Source of the DNA: Methanococcoides sp052057775
Lineage (GTDB): Archaea; Halobacteriota; Methanosarcinia; Methanosarcinales; Methanosarcinaceae
Length of the DNA stretch: 64,000 bases
NCBI RefSeq assembly: GCF_052057775.1
Contig: NZ_CP195121.1
Span: forward strand, 2,046,001 to 2,110,000
Direction of reading: 5' to 3'
The translations under genes were made by a program, and so were the position numbers. Every line of letters starts with the position of its first letter. Position 1 is the first letter of the stretch. The notes under the pieces were generated by a model. That model was not told where the DNA came from. It did no database searches and was given only the letters and a program-made list of their open reading frames with translations. Positions 35,725 to 43,630 of the stretch are shown piece after piece.

Positions 35725-36144
35725 TTATTCCGCAGGAGAATATTTGATAGCAAGAACCCGTATTGCCCCTAATACAACCAACAATACAGATAAGCTTAAA
35801 ATGAATTCATATTCGATCTTCTGGGCATATATCCCAGCTGCTACTTCACGCATAACGATCAGGATCGTAGCGTCGGTAATGTACGTCAGCCTTATCCTTT
35901 CATGTTCACGATAATCAGTAAATGTCTTGAAGAGGTCAATAAGTACAAAGACCGTGAGGACACTGAAGACTATATTGGTGAAACTTATCTGAAGGAAATT
36001 GCCACTTGAAGCTCCCAAAATAATCAAGACCAGACTTGCAAGTATTTTTAATACTCCTACGATCAGTGCCAATAGAAGAACATAAAGGATAAAAACAGTT
36101 ACATTGCGTATTACGGTATCAAATATATCATCGTGTTTTATCAT
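35725..36144 (-). CDS. PsiE-like small membrane protein
   Basis: 139 residues with four membrane helices and a central cytoplasmic loop (LFKTFTDYREHERIRLTYITDATI) as in the phosphate-starvation-inducible PsiE family. GGAGGGTTAA precedes the ATG at 36144. The biochemical function of PsiE is unknown. It is 75 bases downstream of a channel-related gene on the same strand and may form an operon with it. Confidence 0.75.
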   Translation of the reverse strand: MIKHDDIFDTVIRNVTVFILYVLLLALIVGVLKILASLVLIILGASSGNFLQISFTNIVFSVLTVFVLIDLFKTFTDYREHERIRLTYITDATILIVMREVAAGIYAQKIEYEFILSLSVLLVVLGAIRVLAIKYSPAE

Positions 36145-36219
36145 TTAACCCTCCATTGAAGGGACAATTGTAAAGAAGTCGGACAGCTATAAACATAAAA
36201 AAGATGTAAGAGAGGAGAA

Positions 36220-37140
36220 TTATTTCCTCTCCCTTGCATATGCAACAAGGGCTTCTTTAATACCCCACTTGAATGCGACAACAATAGCAAATCCCCAGGC
36301 CAGTGGACCTATCAGTAGGTAGAATATGCTTGTATCGATAAGCATTGCATCAAGTGCAAGTAATATCAGTACAAGTGCAAGGAAACCCCTGAGCAATGGA
36401 ACCCAGATATTTGCACCTTCGACTTCCATACCCTCCAGGATGCCCTTCAAATAGTCTGTGAGGAAATCAATTGCCAATAATCCGACAACCAGAATCAGTA
36501 TACCTGCGAACAGATTTGGTATGTAGTTAAGTATGGATACCAGGAAATCGGATAATACATCCAATCCAAGGATATTGGAAGCTGCCAGAATGAAGATGAC
36601 ATATCCGAAAGCTTTCACAAGACCTGCAATTATGCCGGATGCATTCAGTTCTGCTGCAACGAGGCCTTTACCAATGCTGCTCTTTCCGATCTTTTCATCA
36701 ACACTTGATGCCATTATGATCTTCTTCACTAATCCAGCCAGGAAATCAACAATAAGCAGCCCAATGACCAGTGTGATCAATGCTGAGACAATAAGAGGCA
36801 GGAACAAAATGATCTGGGTTATGAAATCCGCTACTACCTGTATCTTCAGCAGATCGATAATGATGACTGCAAAGATGATGTAGATGAACCACCGGATCAC
36901 GGCATCAAACATGCCCACAGTAGTAGTCCCAGTCTTCTTTATCATGTCACCTAAAGATGTCTTATCGATCAGATCGTCCAGACCTACCTTATCCAGAGCT
37001 TTCGATCCAATGCTTCCAAGTGCTTTTCCGACATACTTTCCAACAATCAGCAATACGATTACAGCTACAAGCGTAGGAATAAACGTAATAAACTGATCCG
37101 CCATTCCGTATAAACTTTCCAGTATAGGCGAGTCTACCAT
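36220..37140 (-). CDS. Mechanosensitive-channel TM-helix repeat protein
   Basis: 306 residues, mostly membrane, with three repeats of a helix pair ending in short soluble loops: LIVGKYVGKALGSIGSKALDKVGLDD, VIGLLIVDFLAGLVKKI and VVGLLAIDFLTDYLKGILEG. This matches the conserved TM-helix repeat found at the N-terminus of some MscS relatives, but no MscS beta domain follows. It may be a stand-alone membrane scaffold or a channel accessory. Its location among MscS genes supports a role in osmotic response. Confidence 0.75.
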   Translation of the reverse strand: MVDSPILESLYGMADQFITFIPTLVAVIVLLIVGKYVGKALGSIGSKALDKVGLDDLIDKTSLGDMIKKTGTTTVGMFDAVIRWFIYIIFAVIIIDLLKIQVVADFITQIILFLPLIVSALITLVIGLLIVDFLAGLVKKIIMASSVDEKIGKSSIGKGLVAAELNASGIIAGLVKAFGYVIFILAASNILGLDVLSDFLVSILNYIPNLFAGILILVVGLLAIDFLTDYLKGILEGMEVEGANIWVPLLRGFLALVLILLALDAMLIDTSIFYLLIGPLAWGFAIVVAFKWGIKEALVAYARERK

Positions 37141-37270
37141 TATATATACCCCCGTATATTTAGATTAATGAAAGAGATGATAAAATAATACATCTCTAAC
37201 TTTTCTCCATAGATACTTATTTCATTTATCTATATATAAGATTTTTCAGTGAGTAAAATTAAAAGAATTA

Positions 37271-37288
37271 CCTGCCAACAAAGGCAGG
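37271..37288 (-). terminator. Terminator of the S-layer gene
   Basis: cctgcc-N6-ggcagg hairpin 35 bases after the stop, followed on the minus strand by a T-rich stretch (taattcttttaatttt). Confidence 0.65.
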
Positions 37289-37323
37289 CATCGAGATCTC
37301 TTATTGATCATATTCCCACGACT

Positions 37324-39945
37324 TCAATTCTCCTTTCTCTGCCTCATTGCAACAAATGCCGCAGAAACCAGGATCATTACTGAGACGAAGAGTCCCAGTG
37401 ACGGAATTCCACTTGTCACAACATAACTTCCCGATTCGGAACCGATCCGGACCAAATATTCACCCGCTTCAGATTCAGTACGTGTAAACTCAACGGACCT
37501 TTCCTCATCCACATCGAGAATAATAGTCCTGGATTCAACGACCTCATCATTGATATTGAGTTGCACATTGACACTGCCCACATCGTCACCGGAGTTCATG
37601 ACATCTACCGTGATGTTCACAGGATCTCCGGCACCTACTTCAGCAGGTGCTATGACGAGGTTGGAGTATTCGAATACCGGTTCAAGGTCAATTACTTCGA
37701 GGTTGAACTCTGCACCCAGATATTCATCAGGCTGAGAAATTATCTTGTGAACTCCGGGGTCCCTCACCTTGTAGGAAAATTTACCATCATCAGAAGTAAC
37801 TCCTACTGAAACACCATCATAAAGTATCTCCACACCTGCGACCGGATCCCCACCAATGGCCTTTAGTGTGGAAATTGTTATCGTATCTCCTTCATAAACG
37901 GTTTCAGGGGAGATCTCAATAACTGTCTTTTTGGTCACATCATCCGGAGAGATGATCTCCACATCCTTATGTGCAGATGCAAATCCTTCCTTCTCAGCAC
38001 TTATACTGAATGTACCTACCTCCATAGGCCTATACGAAATTATACCCTCATCAGAGGTCAATCCTATTTCATCACCATCGAATTCAACAAGTGCTTCACT
38101 AACGGCTGCTCCACGGAAGATCACTTTTATGTCAACAGTATCTCCCTGAACAACTACAGAAGGCATCTCGATAGAAAGGGCTTTGGATGAAGGTGTTGTA
38201 TACGTTACGAATGGATAATATCTGACATCGCTGGAATCTGCAACTTTAAAGGAGATTCCGCCCATTATCGGGATAGTCTTGTCTCTCGAAAGTGTAATGG
38301 AATCCTCATTCTCCATTTCAATTCTCTCGGAGCTGATCCTCTTTACTTCCATTTTACCATAACTATCTCCACCATCCACTTTGACGAAGTTCTCAGATAT
38401 CTGGAACATCCCTTCCACAAAGACCGCATTGGTCTCCGTCCCTCTGAAGATCTCTGCAAAGTGAACTACGATCAGTGGTACATCTTCTGCAGACCCAATA
38501 TCCTTTTCAACGACCAGATCATCATTAGATGTCACGATACCACTATCAACCTTTTTACCATCCTTCAGAACTGAGACCAGTACCTTGTCACCAGAAATAT
38601 CCACCTCTGTGACCTCAATTTCATATCCTTCTTCAAGCACAAGACTTGAACCCGGAACAACAGTACTCTTCTTATCATTGTCTATCAGGACTTTGGAGAG
38701 TTGCCCCTCCGAAAGCATGCTAACATCATCAGTAAACCTGTTGTCTGGATAGCCTGCGAAGTATTTGTCGGCCATGAACCCCACCACAAGGAACTTGCCC
38801 CACTGCCTATACTCGAAGTTCACTTCCTCAGCTACTGTCGAATATACAAGGTCACCATCTTGGATCGTCCTGCCATCAAGGCTTACGACCTCAAGAGACT
38901 CAGTTCCGATCCCCTCATCGATGTTGTAGTAGAAGCCTTCAAAATTAAGTGGAGTCCAGACCATATCCTCATCTTCAGTAATGGTACCCCTAAGCTCATA
39001 GGTCCCAGGTGCCGTGAGGTCCACGAATGGAGCAAATCTAAGCGTATCATCATCTGCTACGACAAACTTAAGCTTGCCCATGATGTTGACTATATTCCCT
39101 CTGCTCAGGGATATGCTGTCATCATTCTCCATCTTGATCTCATTTGCACTTACAGACTTGATCTCCATTCTGCCAAAATCATCACCATCATCGATCTCCA
39201 CATACTGGTCTGATATCTGGAAGATACCCTGAACAAATACAGCATTCGTTTCCATTCCTCTGAAGATCTCTGCAAAGTGAACTGCTATGACAGGTATATC
39301 CTCGGCCGAACCAAGGTCCTTCTCATAGACATAATCATCTCTTGAGGTCAATACGCCTGTGTCAACCTGCTCCCCGTCCTTAGTGAGTGAAACAAGTACC
39401 TTGTTACCATCCATATCGATCTCAGCAATGTCAAGCTTATAGCCTTCTTCAAGAACAAGCGATGAACCTGTGTAGAATGATATCTTATCATCACTGTCTG
39501 TAAGAACCTTTGCCAGCTTGCCTTCTGAAATAAGGCTGACATCATCCTTTACAAAAGAAGAATTATCAGTATATCCTGCAAAGTAACGCTCTGCCATGAA
39601 ACCGATGACCTGATATGAACCCCAATCATTATTCTCAAAATCAGTTTCGATAGGTTTTGTAGAATAGATAAGATCACCATCACCGATCGAACGGTCCGTC
39701 CTGCTGTCCAGTTTAATGGTCAGATTTTCAGAACTTATTCCTGAATCAAGATCATAATAGAATCCAGAATAGCTTGCGGCCGTCCATGTATATTCAAGTG
39801 ACATGTTTTCATCTGCATCCCAAATCCGGTCTCCTGTGGACCCCTGAGCGGATGCTACGGTACAGATAAAGCTGATCAGTATTAGTGCTATCAATATATG
39901 TTTAGCATGTATGCTAGTGTTCAAGATTATAATCCCCCATTTCAT
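37324..39945 (-). CDS. S-layer family protein with tandem S-layer domains
   Basis: About 873 residues: signal peptide (hydrophobic about 15-31, ending TVASA), two tandem copies of the Methanosarcinales S-layer duplication domain (about 35-315 and 320-600; both contain GDRI/DGDLVYST, FMADKYFAGY and VHFAEIFRGTETNAVFV), then two Ig-like beta domains (about 615-780), a CARDB-type domain (about 785-850), and a C-terminal membrane helix with RQRKEN tail. The major Methanosarcina S-layer protein has two such domains and a short tether, so the Ig/CARDB extension is unusual. ATG at 39945 is chosen; a TTG at 39924 with GGGGGAT upstream is a plausible alternative start and also gives a proper signal peptide. 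TATA at about 40017-40029; a 15-base palindrome lies in the leader. Confidence 0.9.
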   Translation of the reverse strand: MKWGIIILNTSIHAKHILIALILISFICTVASAQGSTGDRIWDADENMSLEYTWTAASYSGFYYDLDSGISSENLTIKLDSRTDRSIGDGDLIYSTKPIETDFENNDWGSYQVIGFMAERYFAGYTDNSSFVKDDVSLISEGKLAKVLTDSDDKISFYTGSSLVLEEGYKLDIAEIDMDGNKVLVSLTKDGEQVDTGVLTSRDDYVYEKDLGSAEDIPVIAVHFAEIFRGMETNAVFVQGIFQISDQYVEIDDGDDFGRMEIKSVSANEIKMENDDSISLSRGNIVNIMGKLKFVVADDDTLRFAPFVDLTAPGTYELRGTITEDEDMVWTPLNFEGFYYNIDEGIGTESLEVVSLDGRTIQDGDLVYSTVAEEVNFEYRQWGKFLVVGFMADKYFAGYPDNRFTDDVSMLSEGQLSKVLIDNDKKSTVVPGSSLVLEEGYEIEVTEVDISGDKVLVSVLKDGKKVDSGIVTSNDDLVVEKDIGSAEDVPLIVVHFAEIFRGTETNAVFVEGMFQISENFVKVDGGDSYGKMEVKRISSERIEMENEDSITLSRDKTIPIMGGISFKVADSSDVRYYPFVTYTTPSSKALSIEMPSVVVQGDTVDIKVIFRGAAVSEALVEFDGDEIGLTSDEGIISYRPMEVGTFSISAEKEGFASAHKDVEIISPDDVTKKTVIEISPETVYEGDTITISTLKAIGGDPVAGVEILYDGVSVGVTSDDGKFSYKVRDPGVHKIISQPDEYLGAEFNLEVIDLEPVFEYSNLVIAPAEVGAGDPVNITVDVMNSGDDVGSVNVQLNINDEVVESRTIILDVDEERSVEFTRTESEAGEYLVRIGSESGSYVVTSGIPSLGLFVSVMILVSAAFVAMRQRKEN

Positions 39946-39950
39946 GCCTG

Positions 39951-39965
39951 AGAACAATTTGTTCT
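39951..39965 (-). promoter_or_regulatory. Palindrome in the S-layer gene leader
   Basis: agaacaa-t-ttgttct, perfect seven-bp arms around one base, six bases upstream of the ATG at 39945. Possible operator or RNA hairpin. Confidence 0.4.
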
Positions 39966-40092
39966 ATGCAATAATGAGGTGTTTATAATTCGAAGCTATT
40001 AAAACTATGGAAAAATGCGTATAAAATATTAAAATATAATGTTTCAATTGATGTTTGAATACCCCTAAGGTCATAATTCCAGAAAACACAGA

Positions 40093-41217
40093 TCATTCAA
40101 ATACAAGCACATCGTCCGGGGATATCTCCACCACCACCCGTGAAAGCCCGATATCCCCCGACATACGTGTAGGAACTTCACATAGCAGAATGAAATCGGT
40201 ATCTTCCAGTTCCACAGCCATCATTTTGCTGCTGCCCTTATCCGTAATATCGATAACATTGCCTGCAAAGACATTTCCTTCGCCAAGGAACAGGCCCACA
40301 TCATAGCTCTTCAGGTGCACATTCTCAGGACGTATTCCAAGAGATACAATTTCAGAAGTACAAACCTTACAATCCGTTATGAACTGGAGACCTTTGCTTT
40401 CGACAATGATACCTTCAGGAGAATTCCCAAGAACTTTTCCTTGGTCTAAGATGTTGCTGACTCCAACAAGCTCGGCAACGCTTCGGTCAACGGGTGAATA
40501 GAAGACCTCCCTTGGAGTGCCTGCCTGGTGAACCTTGCCATCGTGGAGGACGACCACCCTGTCCGCAAGAGAGAATGCTTCTTCCGGATTGTGGGTTATA
40601 AAAAGCACCGGGATCAGGAGTTCCTTCTGGATCGCTTTTATTCGTTCCCTGAGGCGCATCCTGACTACCATATCAAGAGCAGAGAATGGCTCATCCAGCA
40701 GCAGTATCCGGGGATTCGGCGCAAGGGCACGTGCAAGGGCAACCCTCTGTTTCTGCCCGCCTGACAGCTGGGAAGGATACCGGTCTTCAAGGCCTTCTAT
40801 GTGCAGAAGCCGAAGCATCTCTAGCATCCGTTCTTCTTTCTTTTCCTTATCCCAGCCCTTCAGTCCGTAAGTTATGTTCTTTTTCACATCCATGTGCGGG
40901 AAAAGGGCATAGTTCTGGAAGACATAGCCCGGCTTCCTGTACTGTGGTCGGAGATCAATTCCTGATCTGCTGTCGAAATATGTCTCATCATTTACAACGA
41001 TACTACCACTTTCCGGGGTTTCAAGACCTGCAATGCAACGTAATGTGGTAGTCTTACCGGACCCGGAACGGCCAAAGAGCACCACCAGCTCATCCCCGGC
41101 CTCAAAAGCAGCATCAAGCGAAAAGACAGCCTCTTCCGGTCCAATTTTATTGAACTTATTGCTGCCTTTTTTACTGTCGGACCTGTAATGTTTTGAGATA
41201 TTGACTTTTATACCCAT
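40093..41217 (-). CDS. modC: Molybdate ABC transporter ATP-binding protein
   Basis: 374 residues: Walker A GRSGSGKTTT, Q-loop, signature LSGGQKQRVALARAL, Walker B RILLLDEPFSALD, H-loop ITHNPEEA, then a C-terminal TOBE/Mop-like domain (about 295-370) typical of ModC. It powers ModB. Last gene of modABC, nine bases after modB. Molybdate or tungstate is needed for formylmethanofuran dehydrogenase in methanogenesis. Confidence 0.92.
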   Translation of the reverse strand: MGIKVNISKHYRSDSKKGSNKFNKIGPEEAVFSLDAAFEAGDELVVLFGRSGSGKTTTLRCIAGLETPESGSIVVNDETYFDSRSGIDLRPQYRKPGYVFQNYALFPHMDVKKNITYGLKGWDKEKKEERMLEMLRLLHIEGLEDRYPSQLSGGQKQRVALARALAPNPRILLLDEPFSALDMVVRMRLRERIKAIQKELLIPVLFITHNPEEAFSLADRVVVLHDGKVHQAGTPREVFYSPVDRSVAELVGVSNILDQGKVLGNSPEGIIVESKGLQFITDCKVCTSEIVSLGIRPENVHLKSYDVGLFLGEGNVFAGNVIDITDKGSSKMMAVELEDTDFILLCEVPTRMSGDIGLSRVVVEISPDDVLVFE

Positions 41218-41226
41218 TCCACCACC

Positions 41227-41895
41227 TCACACACTCCATCGGTCCACGAACCTTGCAGTAAGAGCCATTGAGACCAGAGACACAACAACAAGAGTTATCA
41301 CAAGGATGTTCGCAAGTGCATCGTTCCCGGATTGGAATGCCGTATAGATGGAAAGCGACATCGTGTTCGTTTTCCCGGGAATATTTCCGGCTACCATCAG
41401 TGTTGCTCCGAACTCACCTACGGCCCTTGCAAAGCTCAGGACAATGCCTGCAAGTATGCCTTTTTTGGCAAGCGGGAGGGTCACAAAGAATATCGTCTCC
41501 AGTTCACTATGGCCAAGTGTATAAGCCGCATACTCAAGTTCCCGGTCAACCGCACTAATAGCAGAGGCCGTCGTTTTTACCATCAACGGAAGTGAGACAA
41601 CAAAAGCCGCTATCACTGCAGCATGCCAGGTGAAAAGCAGCGACCATCCTGTAAGTTCAAAGATGATGTTACCAAGAGGACCATTCTTTCCCAGCAATAC
41701 AACAAGAAGGTAACCTGTTACCGTTGGCGGAAGAACAAGCGGGAGAGTTACGAAGATGTCTGCAAGCCATTTGCCCCTGAAATCTCTCCTTGCAAGTGCA
41801 TAGGATATGAAAATTCCAAGCACAGCTACAAAAGCAGTGGACAGTAATGCCACTTTGAGAGTTATCAACAGGGGAACCCAGGCATCTTCAAACAT
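41227..41895 (-). CDS. modB: Molybdate ABC transporter permease
   Basis: 222-residue inner-membrane permease with five or six helices and the EAA-type loop (YTLGHSELETIFFVTLPLAKKGILAG) that docks ModC. The central TLPLVLPPTVTGYLLV matches ModB. It starts 13 bases after the modA stop. Confidence 0.93.
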   Translation of the reverse strand: MFEDAWVPLLITLKVALLSTAFVAVLGIFISYALARRDFRGKWLADIFVTLPLVLPPTVTGYLLVVLLGKNGPLGNIIFELTGWSLLFTWHAAVIAAFVVSLPLMVKTTASAISAVDRELEYAAYTLGHSELETIFFVTLPLAKKGILAGIVLSFARAVGEFGATLMVAGNIPGKTNTMSLSIYTAFQSGNDALANILVITLVVVSLVSMALTARFVDRWSV

Positions 41896-41908
41896 AAATG
41901 ATCATCCT

Positions 41909-42712
41909 TCAGTAAATATCCGTTACTGTAAAACCATACTTTTCGAATATAGCTTTTCCTTCATCTGAGACTACAAAGTCGATGAATTCCTGTGAGACTT
42001 CTTTCTCTGCAGAAGAAGACACTACTGCGATAGGATAGCTGATGCTTGTATTAACAGGTATCTCCGCAACAATATCGATATCATCAGTCCCGGAGGCCAT
42101 AGCGTCCGTCATATAGACAAAACCAGCATCCACCTCTCCGTTCTCAACATAGACCAGCACCTGCTTTACATTTTCTGTATAAATGACCTTATCGCTGACA
42201 TCATCCCAGAGGCCGGCTTCCTCTATTGCACCTTTTGCATACTTCCCAACAGGAGCAACATCAGGATCCCCAATAGCGATCTTTGTGACAGATCCATCGG
42301 ATAGGTCCTCAAGGGTCACTATATTACTTTCGTTGTCTTCACTTGATGCCGGAACGATCAGCACCAGTGAGTTCTCGGCAAAGTCCTGTCTTGTCTCAGT
42401 ATCGATCATTTGCCCCCCTTCAAGGAGGTCCATGTGTTTCCGGGAAGCAGAAGCAAAGACATCGATAGGAGCACCGGCTTCGATCTGCATTCGAAGGGAA
42501 CCGGAACCTGCAAAATTCATATTTACATCAACATCCGGATGCAGTGCCTCAAATTCCTGTTCTATTTCCGTAAAGCTCTCTGTAAGGCTGGCCGCAGCCG
42601 ATACAGTAATCTCCGTACGTTCATCCGCCTGTGATGAAGTCATTAACACCATAGCAGCAGTCCCCACAAGGACCACTGCCGCAATTACTATTATCAGATG
42701 ATTCTTTTCCAT
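41909..42712 (-). CDS. modA: Molybdate-binding lipoprotein-like ModA
   Basis: Solute-binding protein for molybdate or tungstate, about 267 residues. An N-terminal membrane anchor (about 5-27) leads into a ModA fold with the typical SAAASLTESF...FAGSGSLRMQIEAGAPIDVFASAS run of binding-site serines. No Cys lipobox is present, so it is probably held by the N-terminal helix. ATG at 42712 gives the typical signal or anchor; ATG at 42724 is in frame. A strong ModE-like operator (42735-42766) sits directly upstream. Confidence 0.93.
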   Translation of the reverse strand: MEKNHLIIVIAAVVLVGTAAMVLMTSSQADERTEITVSAAASLTESFTEIEQEFEALHPDVDVNMNFAGSGSLRMQIEAGAPIDVFASASRKHMDLLEGGQMIDTETRQDFAENSLVLIVPASSEDNESNIVTLEDLSDGSVTKIAIGDPDVAPVGKYAKGAIEEAGLWDDVSDKVIYTENVKQVLVYVENGEVDAGFVYMTDAMASGTDDIDIVAEIPVNTSISYPIAVVSSSAEKEVSQEFIDFVVSDEGKAIFEKYGFTVTDIY

Positions 42713-42734
42713 AAGATCCCACATATCGTCAATT

Positions 42735-42766
42735 AAACCGTTATGTTTACATGAACATAACGGTTT
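42735..42766 (-). promoter_or_regulatory. ModE-like operator of modABC
   Basis: Thirteen-bp perfect inverted-repeat arms (42735-42747 with 42754-42766), six-base centre. The halves read CGTTATGTT and AACATAACG, close to the bacterial ModE box (CGTTATAT...). The minus-strand TATA (about 42782-42791) places the start of transcription inside the repeat, so bound repressor would block modABC when molybdate is plentiful. No modE gene is in this window. Confidence 0.75.
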
Positions 42767-42916
42767 GAAATTGAGTTAATTCTATAAATACATATTGTGA
42801 ATAGAAGATCAGATACCTCTAATAAGAGATCAGAGAACTTTAAAGAAAAAAGAATTTAGGCCAGTGCCGGCCAATTTAAAGACCTGTAAAAAATGAATAT
42901 TACAGCATTAAGTGGC

Positions 42917-43177
42917 TTAGTTCAACTCAATGTTCCACCCTTTAGAGATAGTCTTTTTGATCGACCCCACATCTTCACCATCAATTTCGTGATAAATATT
43001 ATTCACATTACCATCACCGACAGATGCCAGACCTGGATGATGTTCCCAGAAATCGCCATCCGGATTCCACCAATCGGTTATAATTCTTTGAGTACCGATC
43101 TCAACTCTGAATAGCGCATAAGGTTTACCGCATGCCTGAAGACTTTGGTCTTCCTCGATCCAGACATAATATCTCAT
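42917..43177 (-). CDS. Small protein of unknown function
   Basis: 86 residues, soluble, aromatic-rich (YYVWIEEDQ, DWWNPDGDFWEHHPG), acidic; no family recognised. Counted as real because GGGGGG stands five bases before the ATG at 43177 and the composition is protein-like. One Cys, one paired His. It lies between modA and the histidine kinase gene, with free space on both sides. Confidence 0.6.
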   Translation of the reverse strand: MRYYVWIEEDQSLQACGKPYALFRVEIGTQRIITDWWNPDGDFWEHHPGLASVGDGNVNNIYHEIDGEDVGSIKKTISKGWNIELN

Positions 43178-43630
43178 ATAATCCCCCCCATGATCGATAT
43201 TAATTATACCTGCAAATTACAAGATCAAGAGACATCAACTTTGAAATGCAGCTCCTGAATGTAGGAGATTTTCATTGAACAAAGAGAGATCTTCCTACAA
43301 TATGCTGTTCAGCAGATCACTTGATCATCCGTAGGATGAAAGATCATTTTAAGTACCCTGTTGAGAACTTCATGATCCTTTTTGTTTCAAATGTAACTAT
43401 ACCTGTAAACAGCATTCGCTTTAAACTCCCTCTAAAATATTTGATGCATAACTGCCGAAAGCCCCCACTTACGACTCATTAAGGCCAGATAGACGATTAC
43501 AAGAATCCTTGAACCTACTTAGGAATTTATTATTATTGAATATATCTTTTTTTATTTAAAATATTTACAATGTGTATAAATAAAACAATCCTTTATGATA
43601 TGCAAATATCGTGGAACTATAGACCAGCGA
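43178..43630. other. Intergenic: nothing recognised but small inverted repeats
   Basis: AT-rich with tcatcc-gta-ggatga (43325-43339) and a five-bp stem at 43250-43265. Minus-strand T-rich tracts near 43540-43590 may end the histidine kinase transcript. No gene seen. Confidence 0.5.
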
